NCBI RefSeq assembly: GCF_013365535.1
Contig: NZ_CP053590.1
Location: 3,400,501 to 3,464,500 of the forward strand
Direction of reading: 5' to 3'
Source: Aquimarina sp. TRL1
GTDB lineage: Bacteria; Bacteroidota; Bacteroidia; Flavobacteriales; Flavobacteriaceae
Length of the DNA: 64,000 bases
This document shows, in pieces, positions 16,188 to 24,918 of the stretch. Position 1 is the stretch's first letter; each line of letters opens with the position of its first letter. Position numbers and translations under genes: made by a program. The notes below the pieces were generated by a model. That model saw only the letters and a program-made list of their open reading frames with translations. It searched no databases and was not told the DNA's origin.

Positions 16188-17351
16188 TTATCCCCGAAAC
16201 AGGAAAAAACGATCTTTCATGTGCTCTATTTCTGTGTTTTTTTCTTTAATAATGTAGTTGATCGCCTCTTTGGTAAATTTCTTTCCTTTAGGGGTAAGAG
16301 AGATGATATCATCAGAAATATGAATCATATTATTCTTTAGGGCGAGGTCTAGTACAGATTTAGAAGTAACTTTTTGCCAGTTGATATGCTCGTTCAGGTG
16401 GTCGATATGACATTCTTTAGGGTCATCGCTATGATTTCTGATATGCAATAAAAAAGTGAGGAGGGATACTTCGATACGTTGCTGTTTCTGACGGTAAAGT
16501 ACAGTAAAAAGCCCTTTGTCAGGAGCAAAAAGATAAGCAGCTAAAAAGATGACTCCCAAAACGGTTGTCATAGCCCCAGAAATGGATGTGTCTAGCAAAT
16601 GTGCGATCCAGTAACCAGATAAGGCGGCGGATATGCCAAATATACATGCCAGACCAATCATTTTTTTTAGGTCATTTGTTAATAGATAGGCGGTGGCTGC
16701 AGGAGCAATCATAAGGGCAATTACTAAAATGGCTCCAACAGCATCAAATGCTCCGACAGTGGTAACAGATGAGATCGTCATTAATCCATAGTGAATAAGG
16801 ACAGGAGAGAATCCTAAAGAAGCAGCGAGTCCTTTGTCAAAGGTGCTTATTTTTAATTCTTTGAAAAAAGTGAAAAGCAGTATGATGGTAACTAACAATA
16901 TAATTCCGATGGTCCATAAAGATTTAGGACCAAGATCAGTATCGTTGATAAGTATCCTGTCAAAAGGGGCAAATGCTAATTCTCCTAGTAAAACAGCGTC
17001 GATATCCAGGTGTACATCATTGGCATTTTGAGCGATGAGGATCACTCCTATGCTGAAAAGTGCAGGGAAGACTAAGCCAATGGCGGTATCCTCCTTAACG
17101 AGCCCTGTTTTTTGAATAAATTCTACAAGAACGACTGTTAGAACTCCGGTAGCCGCTGCGAGAATGATGAGAAGAGGAGATGATAAATCATGAGTGATAA
17201 AAAAACCGAGGACTATACCGGGAAGGATAGAATGGCTAATCGCATCAGTAATTAATGCCATTTTTCTGAGAACTAAAAAAGTTCCCGGAATAGCACAGGC
17301 AATAGCAACCAGACAAGCGATTAATTGTATTTCTATTTGGATATTACTCAT
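16188..17351 (-). CDS. Metal ABC transporter permease with C-terminal winged-helix-like domain (TroD-like)
   Basis: A 387-residue protein. Residues ~1-275 form the eight or nine TM helices of an ABC-3 (TroC/ZnuB) permease, including SHSILPGIVLGF and the cytosolic coupling region. Residues ~295-387 are soluble; they contain LDLALKNNMIHISDDIISLTPKG, the pattern of a winged-helix recognition helix and wing. The gene overlaps the upstream permease by 8 bp and is last in the operon. Such permease-DtxR-like fusions are known (Chlamydia YtgCR, B. subtilis MntC). A DNA-binding role here is inference. Confidence 0.9.
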   Translation of the reverse strand: MSNIQIEIQLIACLVAIACAIPGTFLVLRKMALITDAISHSILPGIVLGFFITHDLSSPLLIILAAATGVLTVVLVEFIQKTGLVKEDTAIGLVFPALFSIGVILIAQNANDVHLDIDAVLLGELAFAPFDRILINDTDLGPKSLWTIGIILLVTIILLFTFFKELKISTFDKGLAASLGFSPVLIHYGLMTISSVTTVGAFDAVGAILVIALMIAPAATAYLLTNDLKKMIGLACIFGISAALSGYWIAHLLDTSISGAMTTVLGVIFLAAYLFAPDKGLFTVLYRQKQQRIEVSLLTFLLHIRNHSDDPKECHIDHLNEHINWQKVTSKSVLDLALKNNMIHISDDIISLTPKGKKFTKEAINYIIKEKNTEIEHMKDRFFLFRG

Positions 17352-18477
17352 TTTCCGGATCAGTTGTTAGTTGATTGTATAAGTTAGCAGCTGTTTCATA
17401 TCCCAAAGTGGTTAATGACCACATATTTCCTGAGATGGTAATAAAATTTTTGTCTTCCAGTTTTTTTAAAGACTTTTTGGTGAATCCCTGAAAGTTGTTT
17501 AGGATTTTTATAGCATGAGGGTGAGATTTGTTTTCATGAGTACTGGCAATATTGTACATAAATGACAGTGTTTTGTGTAGTTGTAGGTCATGTCTGTTTT
17601 TTCTAAATCTGATTTCTCGAAAAAGTAACCCTCTTCCTGGGGAGAAAATAAAGGAGACCAGAACAAAAATGGCTGCAATTAAAACAATGACAGGTCCTGT
17701 CGATAAGTTGTTGCTCGAAGCACTGATAGCAGTTCCGATAACCCCGGAAGAAGCACCAAAGACAGCTGCGATAATGATCATGGTGGCTAAGTTATTTGTC
17801 CATTGTCGGGCAGCAGCAGCAGGAGCAAGAAGCATGGCGCTCATCAGGACTACTCCAACAGTCTGTAGCCCCAGTACGATTGCAATAACAATAAAGGTTG
17901 TTATTAAGATATCCAGAAAACGGGTGTTGAATCCAAGTGTTTTCGTATAATCTTCATCAAATAATAACAGTTTTAGTTCTTTCCAGAAAATTAGCAGGAT
18001 AAACAAGCATATTCCTGTGATTATTGCCATGAGCCAAACATCACTCTCTAACAAGGTTGCAGCCTGACCAAATAAATAATTTTCTAAGCCTGCCTGATTG
18101 GCGTTAGGGAGTTTTTGGATATAGGTGAGCAAAAGCATCCCCAAACCAAAAAACAAGGATAGGATTAACCCAAGCGCAGTGTCAGATTTTAGATGTGTTT
18201 TTTTTATAATTCCGCGTATCCAGAACGAACCGATAAGACCACTTACTAATGCGCCTATCAATAAAATAGCATTGTTTTTTGTACCTATAATAAGAAAAGC
18301 AATTGCGATTCCGGGTAATGAAGCGTGTGAAATAGCGTCTCCTAAAAGACTTTGTTTTCTCAATACAGCAAAACTACCAAGCATTCCACAAATAGCTCCG
18401 AGAATCGCAGTTCCCAAAGTAATTGTTCTCAAGGTGTAATCAGTTACAAGTAATTCTATGTATTCTGTAATGTTCAT
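17344..18477 (-). CDS. Metal ABC transporter permease with C-terminal winged-helix-like domain (TroC-like)
   Basis: A 377-residue permease with the ABC-3 fold (SHASLPGIAIAF, LAPAAAARQW), ending near residue 285. An ~85-residue soluble tail follows with ILNNFQGFTKKSLKKLEDKN and WSLTTLGYETA, again a winged-helix-like pattern. It pairs with the downstream permease as the transmembrane core of the transporter. It overlaps that gene by 8 bp and lies 13 bp after the ATPase gene. Both permeases carrying regulator-like tails is unusual. Confidence 0.9.
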   Translation of the reverse strand: MNITEYIELLVTDYTLRTITLGTAILGAICGMLGSFAVLRKQSLLGDAISHASLPGIAIAFLIIGTKNNAILLIGALVSGLIGSFWIRGIIKKTHLKSDTALGLILSLFFGLGMLLLTYIQKLPNANQAGLENYLFGQAATLLESDVWLMAIITGICLFILLIFWKELKLLLFDEDYTKTLGFNTRFLDILITTFIVIAIVLGLQTVGVVLMSAMLLAPAAAARQWTNNLATMIIIAAVFGASSGVIGTAISASSNNLSTGPVIVLIAAIFVLVSFIFSPGRGLLFREIRFRKNRHDLQLHKTLSFMYNIASTHENKSHPHAIKILNNFQGFTKKSLKKLEDKNFITISGNMWSLTTLGYETAANLYNQLTTDPENE

Positions 18478-18490
18478 GCTGTGGTTGTTT

Positions 18491-19228
18491 TTATCCTAGA
18501 ATACTTACTTTGTAATTGATTCCATATGTTTTGGTTAGGTTGTCATCATTAAAAATATCTTTGACAGGACCAGTAGCTATTTTTTTTACATTAAGAAATG
18601 TAACCCAATCAAAATATTCAGGAACAGTTTGTAAATCATGATGGACAACGATCACTGTTTTTCCTGATTTTCTGAGTTCTTTGAGAATGTTGATAATTGC
18701 TTTTTCGGTAGTAGCATCTACTCCTTGAAAAGGCTCATCCATAAAATAGATTGCTGCATTTTGAACCAGCGCTCTTGCTAAAAAGATACGCTGTTGCTGT
18801 CCTCCTGATAATTGACTTATCTGACGACTTCTGAAACTGAGCATTCCTACTTTTTCCAGAGCTTCTAAGGCAGCCTTCTTTTCTTTTTTTCCGGGACGTT
18901 TGATCCATCCTAGACTTCCGTAAGTTCCCATCATTACCACATCTAAAGCTGTCGTAGGGAAATCCCAGTCTACACTCCCTTTTTGAGGGACATAAGCAAC
19001 TAGATTTCGATTTTTGCGATACGGTTTTCCATAAATCTGTACACTGCCGGCAATGGGATCAATAATATCTAGGATTGATTTGATTAAAGTAGATTTTCCA
19101 GCACCATTAGGACCGACTATGGCCATTAAAACCCCTTCTGGAATAACTAAATCGATATCCCATAATACAGGCTTATAATTATAAGCAACCGTTAAATCAT
19201 CTATTCTAACAGCAATAGTTTCTTTCAT
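18491..19228 (-). CDS. Metal ABC transporter ATP-binding protein (TroB-like)
   Basis: A 245-residue ABC ATPase with Walker [10 protein letters not shown] (about residues 38-46), Q-loop [12 protein letters not shown], the signature LSGGQQQR (about 139-146) and Walker [14 protein letters not shown]. The switch His is in VVHHDL. The VDWDFPTT segment after the Q-loop is characteristic of Mn/Zn/Fe importers. It lies 2 bp after the binding-protein gene and powers import through the two downstream permeases. Confidence 0.95.
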   Translation of the reverse strand: MKETIAVRIDDLTVAYNYKPVLWDIDLVIPEGVLMAIVGPNGAGKSTLIKSILDIIDPIAGSVQIYGKPYRKNRNLVAYVPQKGSVDWDFPTTALDVVMMGTYGSLGWIKRPGKKEKKAALEALEKVGMLSFRSRQISQLSGGQQQRIFLARALVQNAAIYFMDEPFQGVDATTEKAIINILKELRKSGKTVIVVHHDLQTVPEYFDWVTFLNVKKIATGPVKDIFNDDNLTKTYGINYKVSILG

Positions 19229-19230
19229 AA

Positions 19231-20145
19231 TTATTGTAGTGAATTAACAATTGTATTGACGTTGTATAAAAACATGCCTGTATAGGTTCCTTCTTTAGTG
19301 TCTGGGTTACCTAATGCATCTGAATATAAGGTTCCTCCGATAGTTACTTCATGGTTTTTAGAGGTTACAGCAGCCTGTAGTGCTTCAATAGTTCGTTTAG
19401 GAACAGAGCTTTCTACAAAAATAGCTTTTACCTTTTTTTCAATAATTAAGTTCGCCAATCGCTGTACGTCCTGTACGCCTGCTTCGGTCGCTGTAGAAAT
19501 CCCTTGTAATCCGATTACTTCAAAATCGTACGCTTTTCCAAAATAACTAAAAGCGTCATGAGCAGTTACTAAAACTCTTTTTTCTTGAGGTAGCGTGTTA
19601 ATGATTTGCTTGATCTCTGTGGCTAAAAGGGTTAGTTTTTTTAGATATATATCCTTGTTTTTTTCAAAAGCATCTGCATTTTTAGGATCTGCCTTTTTTA
19701 ATTCCTGAGTTGCGTATTGTACTACCTCTTTCCAATTGTTAATATCGAACCAAACATGAGGGTCATAATTAGAAGCAAAATAATCAGAGTCAATCAGCGC
19801 TTCTTTTTGCAAAATATTCGCAAGTGCTACAGTTTTGATTTGCTGGTGCTTCATTTTTTCAAAAATTGCTACCAGTTTCCCTTCTAAATGTAATCCGTTA
19901 TAGAAGATGATATCTGCATTGATTAATTTAGAAACATCTCCCTCTGTGGCTTTGTATAAATGAGGGTCAACTCCTGTTCCCATCAGGCCATCTACCTGGA
20001 TTAAGTCTCCTCCTATATTATGTAAGATATCAGTAATCATAGATGTGGTAGTGACTACATGAAGTTTTTCCTTAGGTGTTTTTTTATTTGAATTACAAGA
20101 GAAAAGAGAAAGGGTTATAAGGAGTAGAAGGGTGATTTTTTTCAT
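19231..20145 (-). CDS. TroA-like metal-binding lipoprotein of the ABC importer
   Basis: A 304-residue solute-binding protein of the cluster 9 (TroA/ZnuA/PsaA) family. The lipobox LFSC places the lipidated Cys at 17. The expected metal ligands are His62 (VDPHLY), His130 (DPHVW), His196 (VTAHDAF) and Asp276 (YSDALG). A His,His,His,Asp set is TroA/ZnuA-like rather than the His,His,Glu,Asp of Mn-specific Psa[10 protein letters not shown] and ESSVPKRT also fit TroA. First gene of the operon, divergent from a DtxR-family gene. Confidence 0.94.
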   Translation of the reverse strand: MKKITLLLLITLSLFSCNSNKKTPKEKLHVVTTTSMITDILHNIGGDLIQVDGLMGTGVDPHLYKATEGDVSKLINADIIFYNGLHLEGKLVAIFEKMKHQQIKTVALANILQKEALIDSDYFASNYDPHVWFDINNWKEVVQYATQELKKADPKNADAFEKNKDIYLKKLTLLATEIKQIINTLPQEKRVLVTAHDAFSYFGKAYDFEVIGLQGISTATEAGVQDVQRLANLIIEKKVKAIFVESSVPKRTIEALQAAVTSKNHEVTIGGTLYSDALGNPDTKEGTYTGMFLYNVNTIVNSLQ

Positions 20146-20456
20146 GTCTGATTAAATAATAGTGATTAAATGCGCTTAGGGGATAGCTTTCTTATTAATA
20201 ATATGATAACTGAAAGGAGAAGTAAATCGTATAAAGGGGAGGAGATAGGACTTCTCTTTTGTTTTTAAAATTTTTTTATAAATAGAGAAAAGACTTGTTA
20301 ACTTTTTCGGAATAAATAAGGGGTGAGGGGATTTTTCTCGATAGAAAATAAAAGATATTCCGTACAAGTTGAAAAAAACGAACGAAACGATCTTAAGTAA
20401 TTGCATTCGGTTTAGTAAATTTGCCTTTTAATGGTACAAAATTAAAAAAGTTAGCT
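20146..20456. other. Divergent regulatory region between the metal importer and its DtxR-like regulator
   Basis: 311 bp with no gene. TAAATTTG at 20416-20423 is an exact -7 promoter element for the regulator. GATTAAAT occurs twice (20150-20157 and 20164-20171) with a 6-bp gap just upstream of the importer start. No canonical DtxR or MntR palindrome was recognised. Confidence 0.55.
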
Positions 20457-21143
20457 ATGACTAACAAAGGGAATTTGCATAAATTAACAAAAAGTGAGGA
20501 GGATTACCTAAAAGCCCTTTTTCAATTGCTTATTGATGAGGGGTTGGAGAAAGTAGGTAATAATCAATTGGCAGATCACCTCAATGTATCTCCTGCTTCG
20601 ACCAATAATATGGTGAAGAAGCTAAAAGCGAAGGGGTATGTAGTGAGTGAAAAATATACAAAATTAGACCTTACAGAAGAAGGGAAGCGAATTGCTGTAA
20701 GGCTGATAAGAAAGCATAGGTTGTGGGAGACATTTTTATGTGATTATCTCAATTTTACTTGGGATGAGGTACATGAAGTGGCAGAGCAAATGGAGCATAT
20801 TAATTCTCCGAAGTTAATTGATGAGTTAGATCGCTTTATGAATTACCCCAGAAGAGACCCACATGGAGAAATTATACCGGATGCAGACGGGAAGTACTCT
20901 ATTCAACCAAAAGTAATGCTGTCTTCTCTGTCAGAAGGAGATGTCTGTCAGCTTGTATCTGTTAATGATGGTTCTGTGACTTTTCTTAGGTACGTGTCAG
21001 AGATAGGACTGGTGCTAAGCAGTAAAATCACCATATTAGAAATTAGAGACTTCGATAACTCTATCAGAATTCAGTTTGATGACAGGGTAGAAACAGTCAC
21101 AAAAAAGTTTGCAGATAACGTATTTGTGAAAATTAGTAAATAG
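20457..21143 (+). CDS. DtxR/MntR-family metal-dependent transcriptional regulator
   Basis: A 228-residue regulator from the ATG at 20457 (an upstream in-frame TTG at 20421 overlaps the -7 promoter box and is rejected). The N-terminal winged helix includes NQLADHLNVSPASTNNMVKKLKAKG (split here as NQLADHLNVSPAST and NNMVKKLKAKG, about 31-56). The dimerisation domain contains the metal ligands typical of the family (LIRKHRLWETFL; EVHEVAEQMEHI). A C-terminal FeoA/SH3-like domain spans about 150-228. Divergent from the TroABCD-like operon, which it most likely represses when metal is replete. Confidence 0.93.
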   Translation: MTNKGNLHKLTKSEEDYLKALFQLLIDEGLEKVGNNQLADHLNVSPASTNNMVKKLKAKGYVVSEKYTKLDLTEEGKRIAVRLIRKHRLWETFLCDYLNFTWDEVHEVAEQMEHINSPKLIDELDRFMNYPRRDPHGEIIPDADGKYSIQPKVMLSSLSEGDVCQLVSVNDGSVTFLRYVSEIGLVLSSKITILEIRDFDNSIRIQFDDRVETVTKKFADNVFVKISK

Positions 21144-21167
21144 ATATACTAATTAAGATAAATAACG

Positions 21168-21199
21168 TTTGAGAATGTAATGAATACCTTATATATTTG
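21168..21199 (+). promoter_or_regulatory. Promoter of the exonuclease operon
   Basis: TTTG (21168-21171), 20-bp spacer, TATATTTG (21192-21199), an exact -7 element. It ends 17 bp before the start codon. Confidence 0.6.
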
Positions 21200-21216
21200 G
21201 GATACACAATCAATTT

Positions 21217-21993
21217 ATGGAGCTTAATTTAAAAAAACCGATATGTTTTTTCGATCTTGAAACAACCGGGGTTAATATAACGAAAGATCGTATTGTCGAA
21301 ATTTCAATTCTAAAAGTATTTCCGAATGGAAATAAAGAAAGTAAAACATGGCTGGTAAATCCGGAGATGCCAATTCCTCCTGCTACCACTGAGATTCATG
21401 GGATTTCTGATGAGAAAGTCGCTAATGAACCTACTTTTAAGCAACTGGCTTCAAAAGTACATGAGATGATCAAAGGCTGTGATTTAGGAGGGTTTAACTC
21501 GAATCGATTTGATATTCCCTTATTAGCAGAAGAGTTGTTGAGAGCAGGATATGATTTTGATATGAAAAATACTGTAGGGGTCGATGTACAGACGATTTTT
21601 CATAAAATGGAAAAGAGAACCTTATCAGCAGCCTATAAGTTTTATTGCGATAAAGATTTGGAAGGAGCACATTCTGCAGAAGCCGATACGATGGCGACAT
21701 ATGAAGTACTAAAAGCTCAGTTAGATCGCTATCCGGAACTAGAGAATGATACTAAATTTTTAGCAGATTTTAGTTCTAGAAATCAGTTTGCCGATTTTGC
21801 AGGTTTTATAGCTTTTAACAATAAAAAAGAAGAAGTGTTTTCTTTCGGAAAACACAAAGGAAAACTTGTAGCACAGGTACTCGAAGATGAGCCTGGGTAT
21901 TTTGGATGGATTCAGAATGCAGATTTTCCATTGTATACAAAAAAAGTATTGACGGCTATTCGTTTGAGGAAATTGAATAATAGCTTTAAATAA
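21217..21993 (+). CDS. DnaQ-like 3'-5' exonuclease (Pol III epsilon / ExoX type)
   Basis: A 258-residue DEDDh exonuclease. Exo I is FFDLETTG (residues 11-18), Exo II includes GFNSNRFDIPLL, and Exo III is HSAEADT (about 150). The C-terminal ~60 residues (FGKHKGK, EPGYFGWIQNADFPLYTKK) are the small domain seen at the end of ExoX-like proteins. It heads a tight group with the FAH-family, HPt and cinA genes. The role is probably DNA repair or end trimming rather than replicative proofreading. Confidence 0.92.
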   Translation: MELNLKKPICFFDLETTGVNITKDRIVEISILKVFPNGNKESKTWLVNPEMPIPPATTEIHGISDEKVANEPTFKQLASKVHEMIKGCDLGGFNSNRFDIPLLAEELLRAGYDFDMKNTVGVDVQTIFHKMEKRTLSAAYKFYCDKDLEGAHSAEADTMATYEVLKAQLDRYPELENDTKFLADFSSRNQFADFAGFIAFNNKKEEVFSFGKHKGKLVAQVLEDEPGYFGWIQNADFPLYTKKVLTAIRLRKLNNSFK

Positions 21994-22036
21994 AAAGAAG
22001 GAGAAAGTCCTTTTTTATGAAATAGTAAAAAAATAA

Positions 22037-22648
22037 ATGAAGCTTATTTGTATTGGTCGTAATTATACGGATCATATAGAAGAATTAGAAAATGAAAAAC
22101 CAAAAGATCCGGTAATTTTCTTGAAACCTGATACTTCTATCTTATTAAAGAAACAACCTTTTTTTATACCTGATTTTTCTGATGAAGTGCATCATGAAGT
22201 GGAGATTTTGGTAAAAATCAATCGGATTGGGAAATATATTGATAGAAAATTTGCTCATAAGTATTATGATGAAATTGGTTTGGGAATTGACTTTACGGCT
22301 AGAGATCTGCAGCGAGAATTAAAAGAAAAAGGATTGCCTTGGGAAAAGGCTAAATCATTTGATGGTGCTGCAGTAATAGGGAAGTGGGTTTCTAAAAATG
22401 AATTCGAAAATGTAGATGCAATTGACTTCTGTTTGAAAAAAAATGAAGAAGTCGTGCAGCAGGCAAATACAAGTCTTATGTTGTGGAAGATTGATGAATT
22501 AATAGAATATGTGTCAAAATATTTTACTTTAAAGATAGGAGATATTATATTTACAGGAACGCCTTCTGGAGTTGGAGCAGTAAAAGCAGAGGATAGATTA
22601 GAAGGATACATCAATAATCAGCAGTTTTTTTCAATACGAGTAAAATAA
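22037..22648 (+). CDS. Fumarylacetoacetate hydrolase family protein
   Basis: A 203-residue single-domain FAH-fold enzyme. It starts at the conserved CIGRNYTDHIEEL (about 5-16). The metal site is formed by HHEVEI (about 54-59) plus GLGIDFTARD, and SFDGAAVIG, IFTGTPSGVG and KAEDRLEGYI follow. Members act as oxaloacetate decarboxylases or acylpyruvases. The stop overlaps the next gene's ATG by one base, so translation is coupled. The exact substrate is undetermined. Confidence 0.92.
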   Translation: MKLICIGRNYTDHIEELENEKPKDPVIFLKPDTSILLKKQPFFIPDFSDEVHHEVEILVKINRIGKYIDRKFAHKYYDEIGLGIDFTARDLQRELKEKGLPWEKAKSFDGAAVIGKWVSKNEFENVDAIDFCLKKNEEVVQQANTSLMLWKIDELIEYVSKYFTLKIGDIIFTGTPSGVGAVKAEDRLEGYINNQQFFSIRVK

Positions 22649-22986
22649 TGGAAAAAGGATATAGTTTAGAAAAAGTGAATGAATTATCGGGAGGAGATAC
22701 AGAATTTGTGTCTGTTTTAGTACAGACATTTTTAGAAGAAATTCCTCAGGATTTGGATAAGATGGTTCATGCAGTAAATTCGGATGATCCTCCTCAGGCA
22801 TATCAGTATGCGCATAAAATGAAACCAAATCTTCAATTGTTTGATATCGATCTTCTATCGTATATAAAAGAAGTAGAAGCTTGGTCTAAAACCAATAAAA
22901 CAAAAGAAGAGATTTCGATTGTTATAGAGCATATAGTTGCTACTATAAGTAAAGCAATTTCTGATCTCAAAGCAGATTTTGAATAA
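22648..22986 (+). CDS. Stand-alone HPt (histidine phosphotransfer) domain protein
   Basis: A 112-residue four-helix HPt domain. The phosphoacceptor His lies in YAHKMKPN (about residue 52), followed by a hydrophobic helix (LQLFDIDLLSYI). The N-terminal helix carries LSGGDTEFVSVLVQTFLEE. No histidine kinase or response regulator is adjacent, so its partners are encoded elsewhere. It is fused by a 1-bp overlap to the FAH gene and ends 2 bp before cinA. Confidence 0.85.
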   Translation: MEKGYSLEKVNELSGGDTEFVSVLVQTFLEEIPQDLDKMVHAVNSDDPPQAYQYAHKMKPNLQLFDIDLLSYIKEVEAWSKTNKTKEEISIVIEHIVATISKAISDLKADFE

Positions 22987-22988
22987 TA

Positions 22989-24227
22989 ATGCAAGCAGAA
23001 ATTATAACGATAGGAGATGAAATTCTTATCGGTCAGATTGTTGATTCAAATTCTTCATTTATAGGGCGAAAGCTTGGCGAGATAGGAATTGATGTAGCTC
23101 AAATAACTTCCATTAGTGATCAGCGAGAACATATTTTAACAGCTATGTCAGCAGCGGCGGCTCGTGTAGATGTAGTGCTCATAACCGGTGGTTTGGGACC
23201 TACAAAAGATGATGTTACCAAAGCGACTTTATGTGAGTTTTTTCAAGATTCATTGCAGGAAAATGAAGAAGTTCTGGCGCATATAGAAATGTTATTCACT
23301 ACCTATTTGAAAAAACCAACTTCAGAATTAAATAGATTGCAGGCAATGGTGCCTAGTCAGGCTATAGTGCTAAAGAATGAGTATGGAACTGCTCCTGGAA
23401 TGTGGATGGAAAAAGACGGAACAGTATTTATAGCTATGCCGGGAGTGCCTTTTGAGATGGAAAACATCATGCTGTCAGGAGTATTGCCTCGGTTGCAAAC
23501 AAAATTTGAACGTCCTTTTATTTTGCATACCACAATCCAGACCTATGGAATAGGAGAGAGTGATCTGGCAATACAGTTAGAAGATTGGGAGGATAACTTA
23601 CCACCCTTTATAAAATTAGCATACTTGCCTCAATTGGGTAGAGTGCGGTTGCGTTTATCAGCCAGAGGAACAGATCAAAAACGTATAGAAGAAGCAGTAG
23701 CTAAAGAGATTGCTTCTCTTCAGAAATTGATAGGTACTTCTATTGTTAGTATAGGAGAGGATCCTATAGAAAAGCGTATCGGAGCTCTTTTGAAAGAAAA
23801 AGGGTATACCCTTGCTGCGGCAGAAAGTTGTACAGGAGGTAAGGTAGCGCATACTATATCGGCAGTAGAAGGTGCTTCTGCTTATTTTGTGGGAGGGATT
23901 GTCTCATATGCAACCAGAAGTAAAACAGAAGTACTCGGAGTAGAAGCTTCCTTAATTGAACGTTATTCAGTAACTAGTATCGAAGTAGCCGAGCGTATGG
24001 CATTAAAAGCTAAAGAAAAGTTTGGAAGTGATTATGCGATAGCAACGACAGGTAATGCAGGACCTGATAAAGGCGATGGAGATGTTGAAGTAGGAACGAT
24101 TTTTCTAGCTGTAGCAACACCGGATGGAGTGTCTTCTAAAGAAGTTCGTTTTGGGAAAAACAGAGCTCAGAATGTAGCAAGAGCTGTTAATAAATCCCTT
24201 GAGATGGTATTTAATCTATTAAAATAG
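22989..24227 (+). CDS. cinA: CinA family protein (NMN amidohydrolase / competence-damage inducible)
   Basis: A 412-residue two-domain protein. The N-terminal MoCF-type domain (EIITIGDEILIGQIVDSN, then ITGGLGPTKDD near residues 65-75) hydrolyses nucleotide substrates. The C-terminal CinA domain (AAESCTGGKVAHTI, about 278-291, and ATTGNAGPD) is the nicotinamide-nucleotide amidase. Length and motifs are normal for the full-length family. It is last in the four-gene group. Confidence 0.94.
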   Translation: MQAEIITIGDEILIGQIVDSNSSFIGRKLGEIGIDVAQITSISDQREHILTAMSAAAARVDVVLITGGLGPTKDDVTKATLCEFFQDSLQENEEVLAHIEMLFTTYLKKPTSELNRLQAMVPSQAIVLKNEYGTAPGMWMEKDGTVFIAMPGVPFEMENIMLSGVLPRLQTKFERPFILHTTIQTYGIGESDLAIQLEDWEDNLPPFIKLAYLPQLGRVRLRLSARGTDQKRIEEAVAKEIASLQKLIGTSIVSIGEDPIEKRIGALLKEKGYTLAAAESCTGGKVAHTISAVEGASAYFVGGIVSYATRSKTEVLGVEASLIERYSVTSIEVAERMALKAKEKFGSDYAIATTGNAGPDKGDGDVEVGTIFLAVATPDGVSSKEVRFGKNRAQNVARAVNKSLEMVFNLLK

Positions 24228-24370
24228 GAAACGTATTTCCGAACTCTCTTTTTAGAATAGAAACATGTTTTGAGTAGTTGTTTGCTATGTTCTCCAGCTC
24301 CGTATGATGTATAGGGAACAATTATTAGTTTGCGGCTTATTTTGGGGTTGTTACATCTTGATTATTGTAT

Positions 24371-24401
24371 AAAAAAGAACGAGTCATCAAAGATGACTCG
24401 T
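24371..24401 (-). terminator. Terminator of the candidate small RNA
   Basis: Minus strand: a perfect 10-bp stem ACGAGTCATC (24401-24392) with GATGACTCGT (24388-24379), loop of 3, then TCTTTTTT. The T run is only on the minus-strand side. Confidence 0.85.
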
Positions 24402-24469
24402 CCAAATGTACTACTTAATACCCCATATCAAGTATCTGTTAGCTTCTATCAGCTATGATAAACTAACAG
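24371..24469 (-). ncRNA. Candidate structured small RNA, about 99 nt
   Basis: The RNA would start at about 24469, just after an exact Bacteroidetes promoter, and end at a strong terminator. Its 5' half folds into a two-part hairpin: CTGTTAG (24469-24463) pairs with CTAACAG (24442-24436), and inside it TATCA pairs with TGATA around a four-base loop. A ~30-nt linker with GGGGTATT follows, then the terminator hairpin ACGAGTCATC/GATGACTCGT with loop TTT and a T-rich tail. No ORF of note is inside. Family is unrecognised; Flavo-1 or a 6S-like RNA are unverified possibilities. Confidence 0.7.
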
Positions 24470-24472
24470 GAG

Positions 24473-24503
24473 CAAAATTAAGCGCTTTATGGAGTTGTGC
24501 AAA
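24473..24503 (-). promoter_or_regulatory. Consensus promoter of the candidate small RNA
   Basis: Minus strand: TTTG (24503-24500), exactly 19 bp, TAATTTTG (24480-24473). This matches the Bacteroidetes sigma-ABfr consensus TTTG-N19-TAnnTTTG at every fixed position. Confidence 0.8.
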
Positions 24504-24524
24504 CAGGTGAAAATACCTGTTTTT
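24501..24524 (+). terminator. Plus-strand hairpin with T tract
   Basis: AAACAGGT (24501-24508) pairs with ACCTGTTT (24515-24522), followed by further T. It may end transcripts running from cinA, which would then be antisense to the small RNA. It overlaps the -33 box of the small RNA promoter. Confidence 0.5.
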
Positions 24525-24654
24525 GAAATTTAGTAGGTGATCAGAAAAAAAAGTAGGGATTAATATTAAAAAAGATAGAAGTATTATTGGTTGTTAGGTA
24601 AAAAATTTGTTAATTTGCACCCTGTTTTGAAATAACACCAAAATTTAGAAAGAA

Positions 24655-24891
24655 ATGTCAAGAGTTTGCGAACTTACAGGTAAAAAAGCGATGGTAGGGA
24701 ACAATGTTTCTCACGCGATGAATAAAACGAAACGTAAATTTAATGCTAACTTAATTAAAAAACGTTTTTATATTCCAGAAGAAGATCGTTGGGTAACACT
24801 TAAAGTTTCTGCAGCGGCATTAAAAAATATAAACAAGAACGGGATTTCTGCTGTATTAAAAGAAGCGAGAGCCAAAGGTTTCTTTAAATAA
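24655..24891 (+). CDS. rpmB: 50S ribosomal protein L28
   Basis: 78 residues starting [20 protein letters not shown], the standard L28 N-terminus, with [18 protein letters not shown] after it. It has normal length. First gene of rpmB-rpmG-DUF4295, a conserved Bacteroidetes ribosomal cluster, usually followed by ftsY as here. Confidence 0.97.
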   Translation: MSRVCELTGKKAMVGNNVSHAMNKTKRKFNANLIKKRFYIPEEDRWVTLKVSAAALKNINKNGISAVLKEARAKGFFK

Positions 24892-24918
24892 TCAATCCTT
24901 TATTAAAGATATAGAATA

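Larger units (their letters stand above)
24228..24654. other. Intergenic region holding a candidate small RNA gene
   Basis: 427 bp between cinA and rpmB. From left to right it contains a minus-strand terminator, a candidate structured small RNA with its own consensus promoter (24371-24503), a plus-strand hairpin with T tract (24501-24524), and a near-consensus -7 box (TTAATTTG around 24610) for rpmB. The first ~130 bp after cinA show nothing recognisable. Confidence 0.7.

Noticed and set aside
20176-20406. 76-codon minus-strand ORF in the metal-importer regulatory region
   Set aside because: Composition is lysine/phenylalanine noise of AT-rich DNA, and it covers the divergent promoter region.
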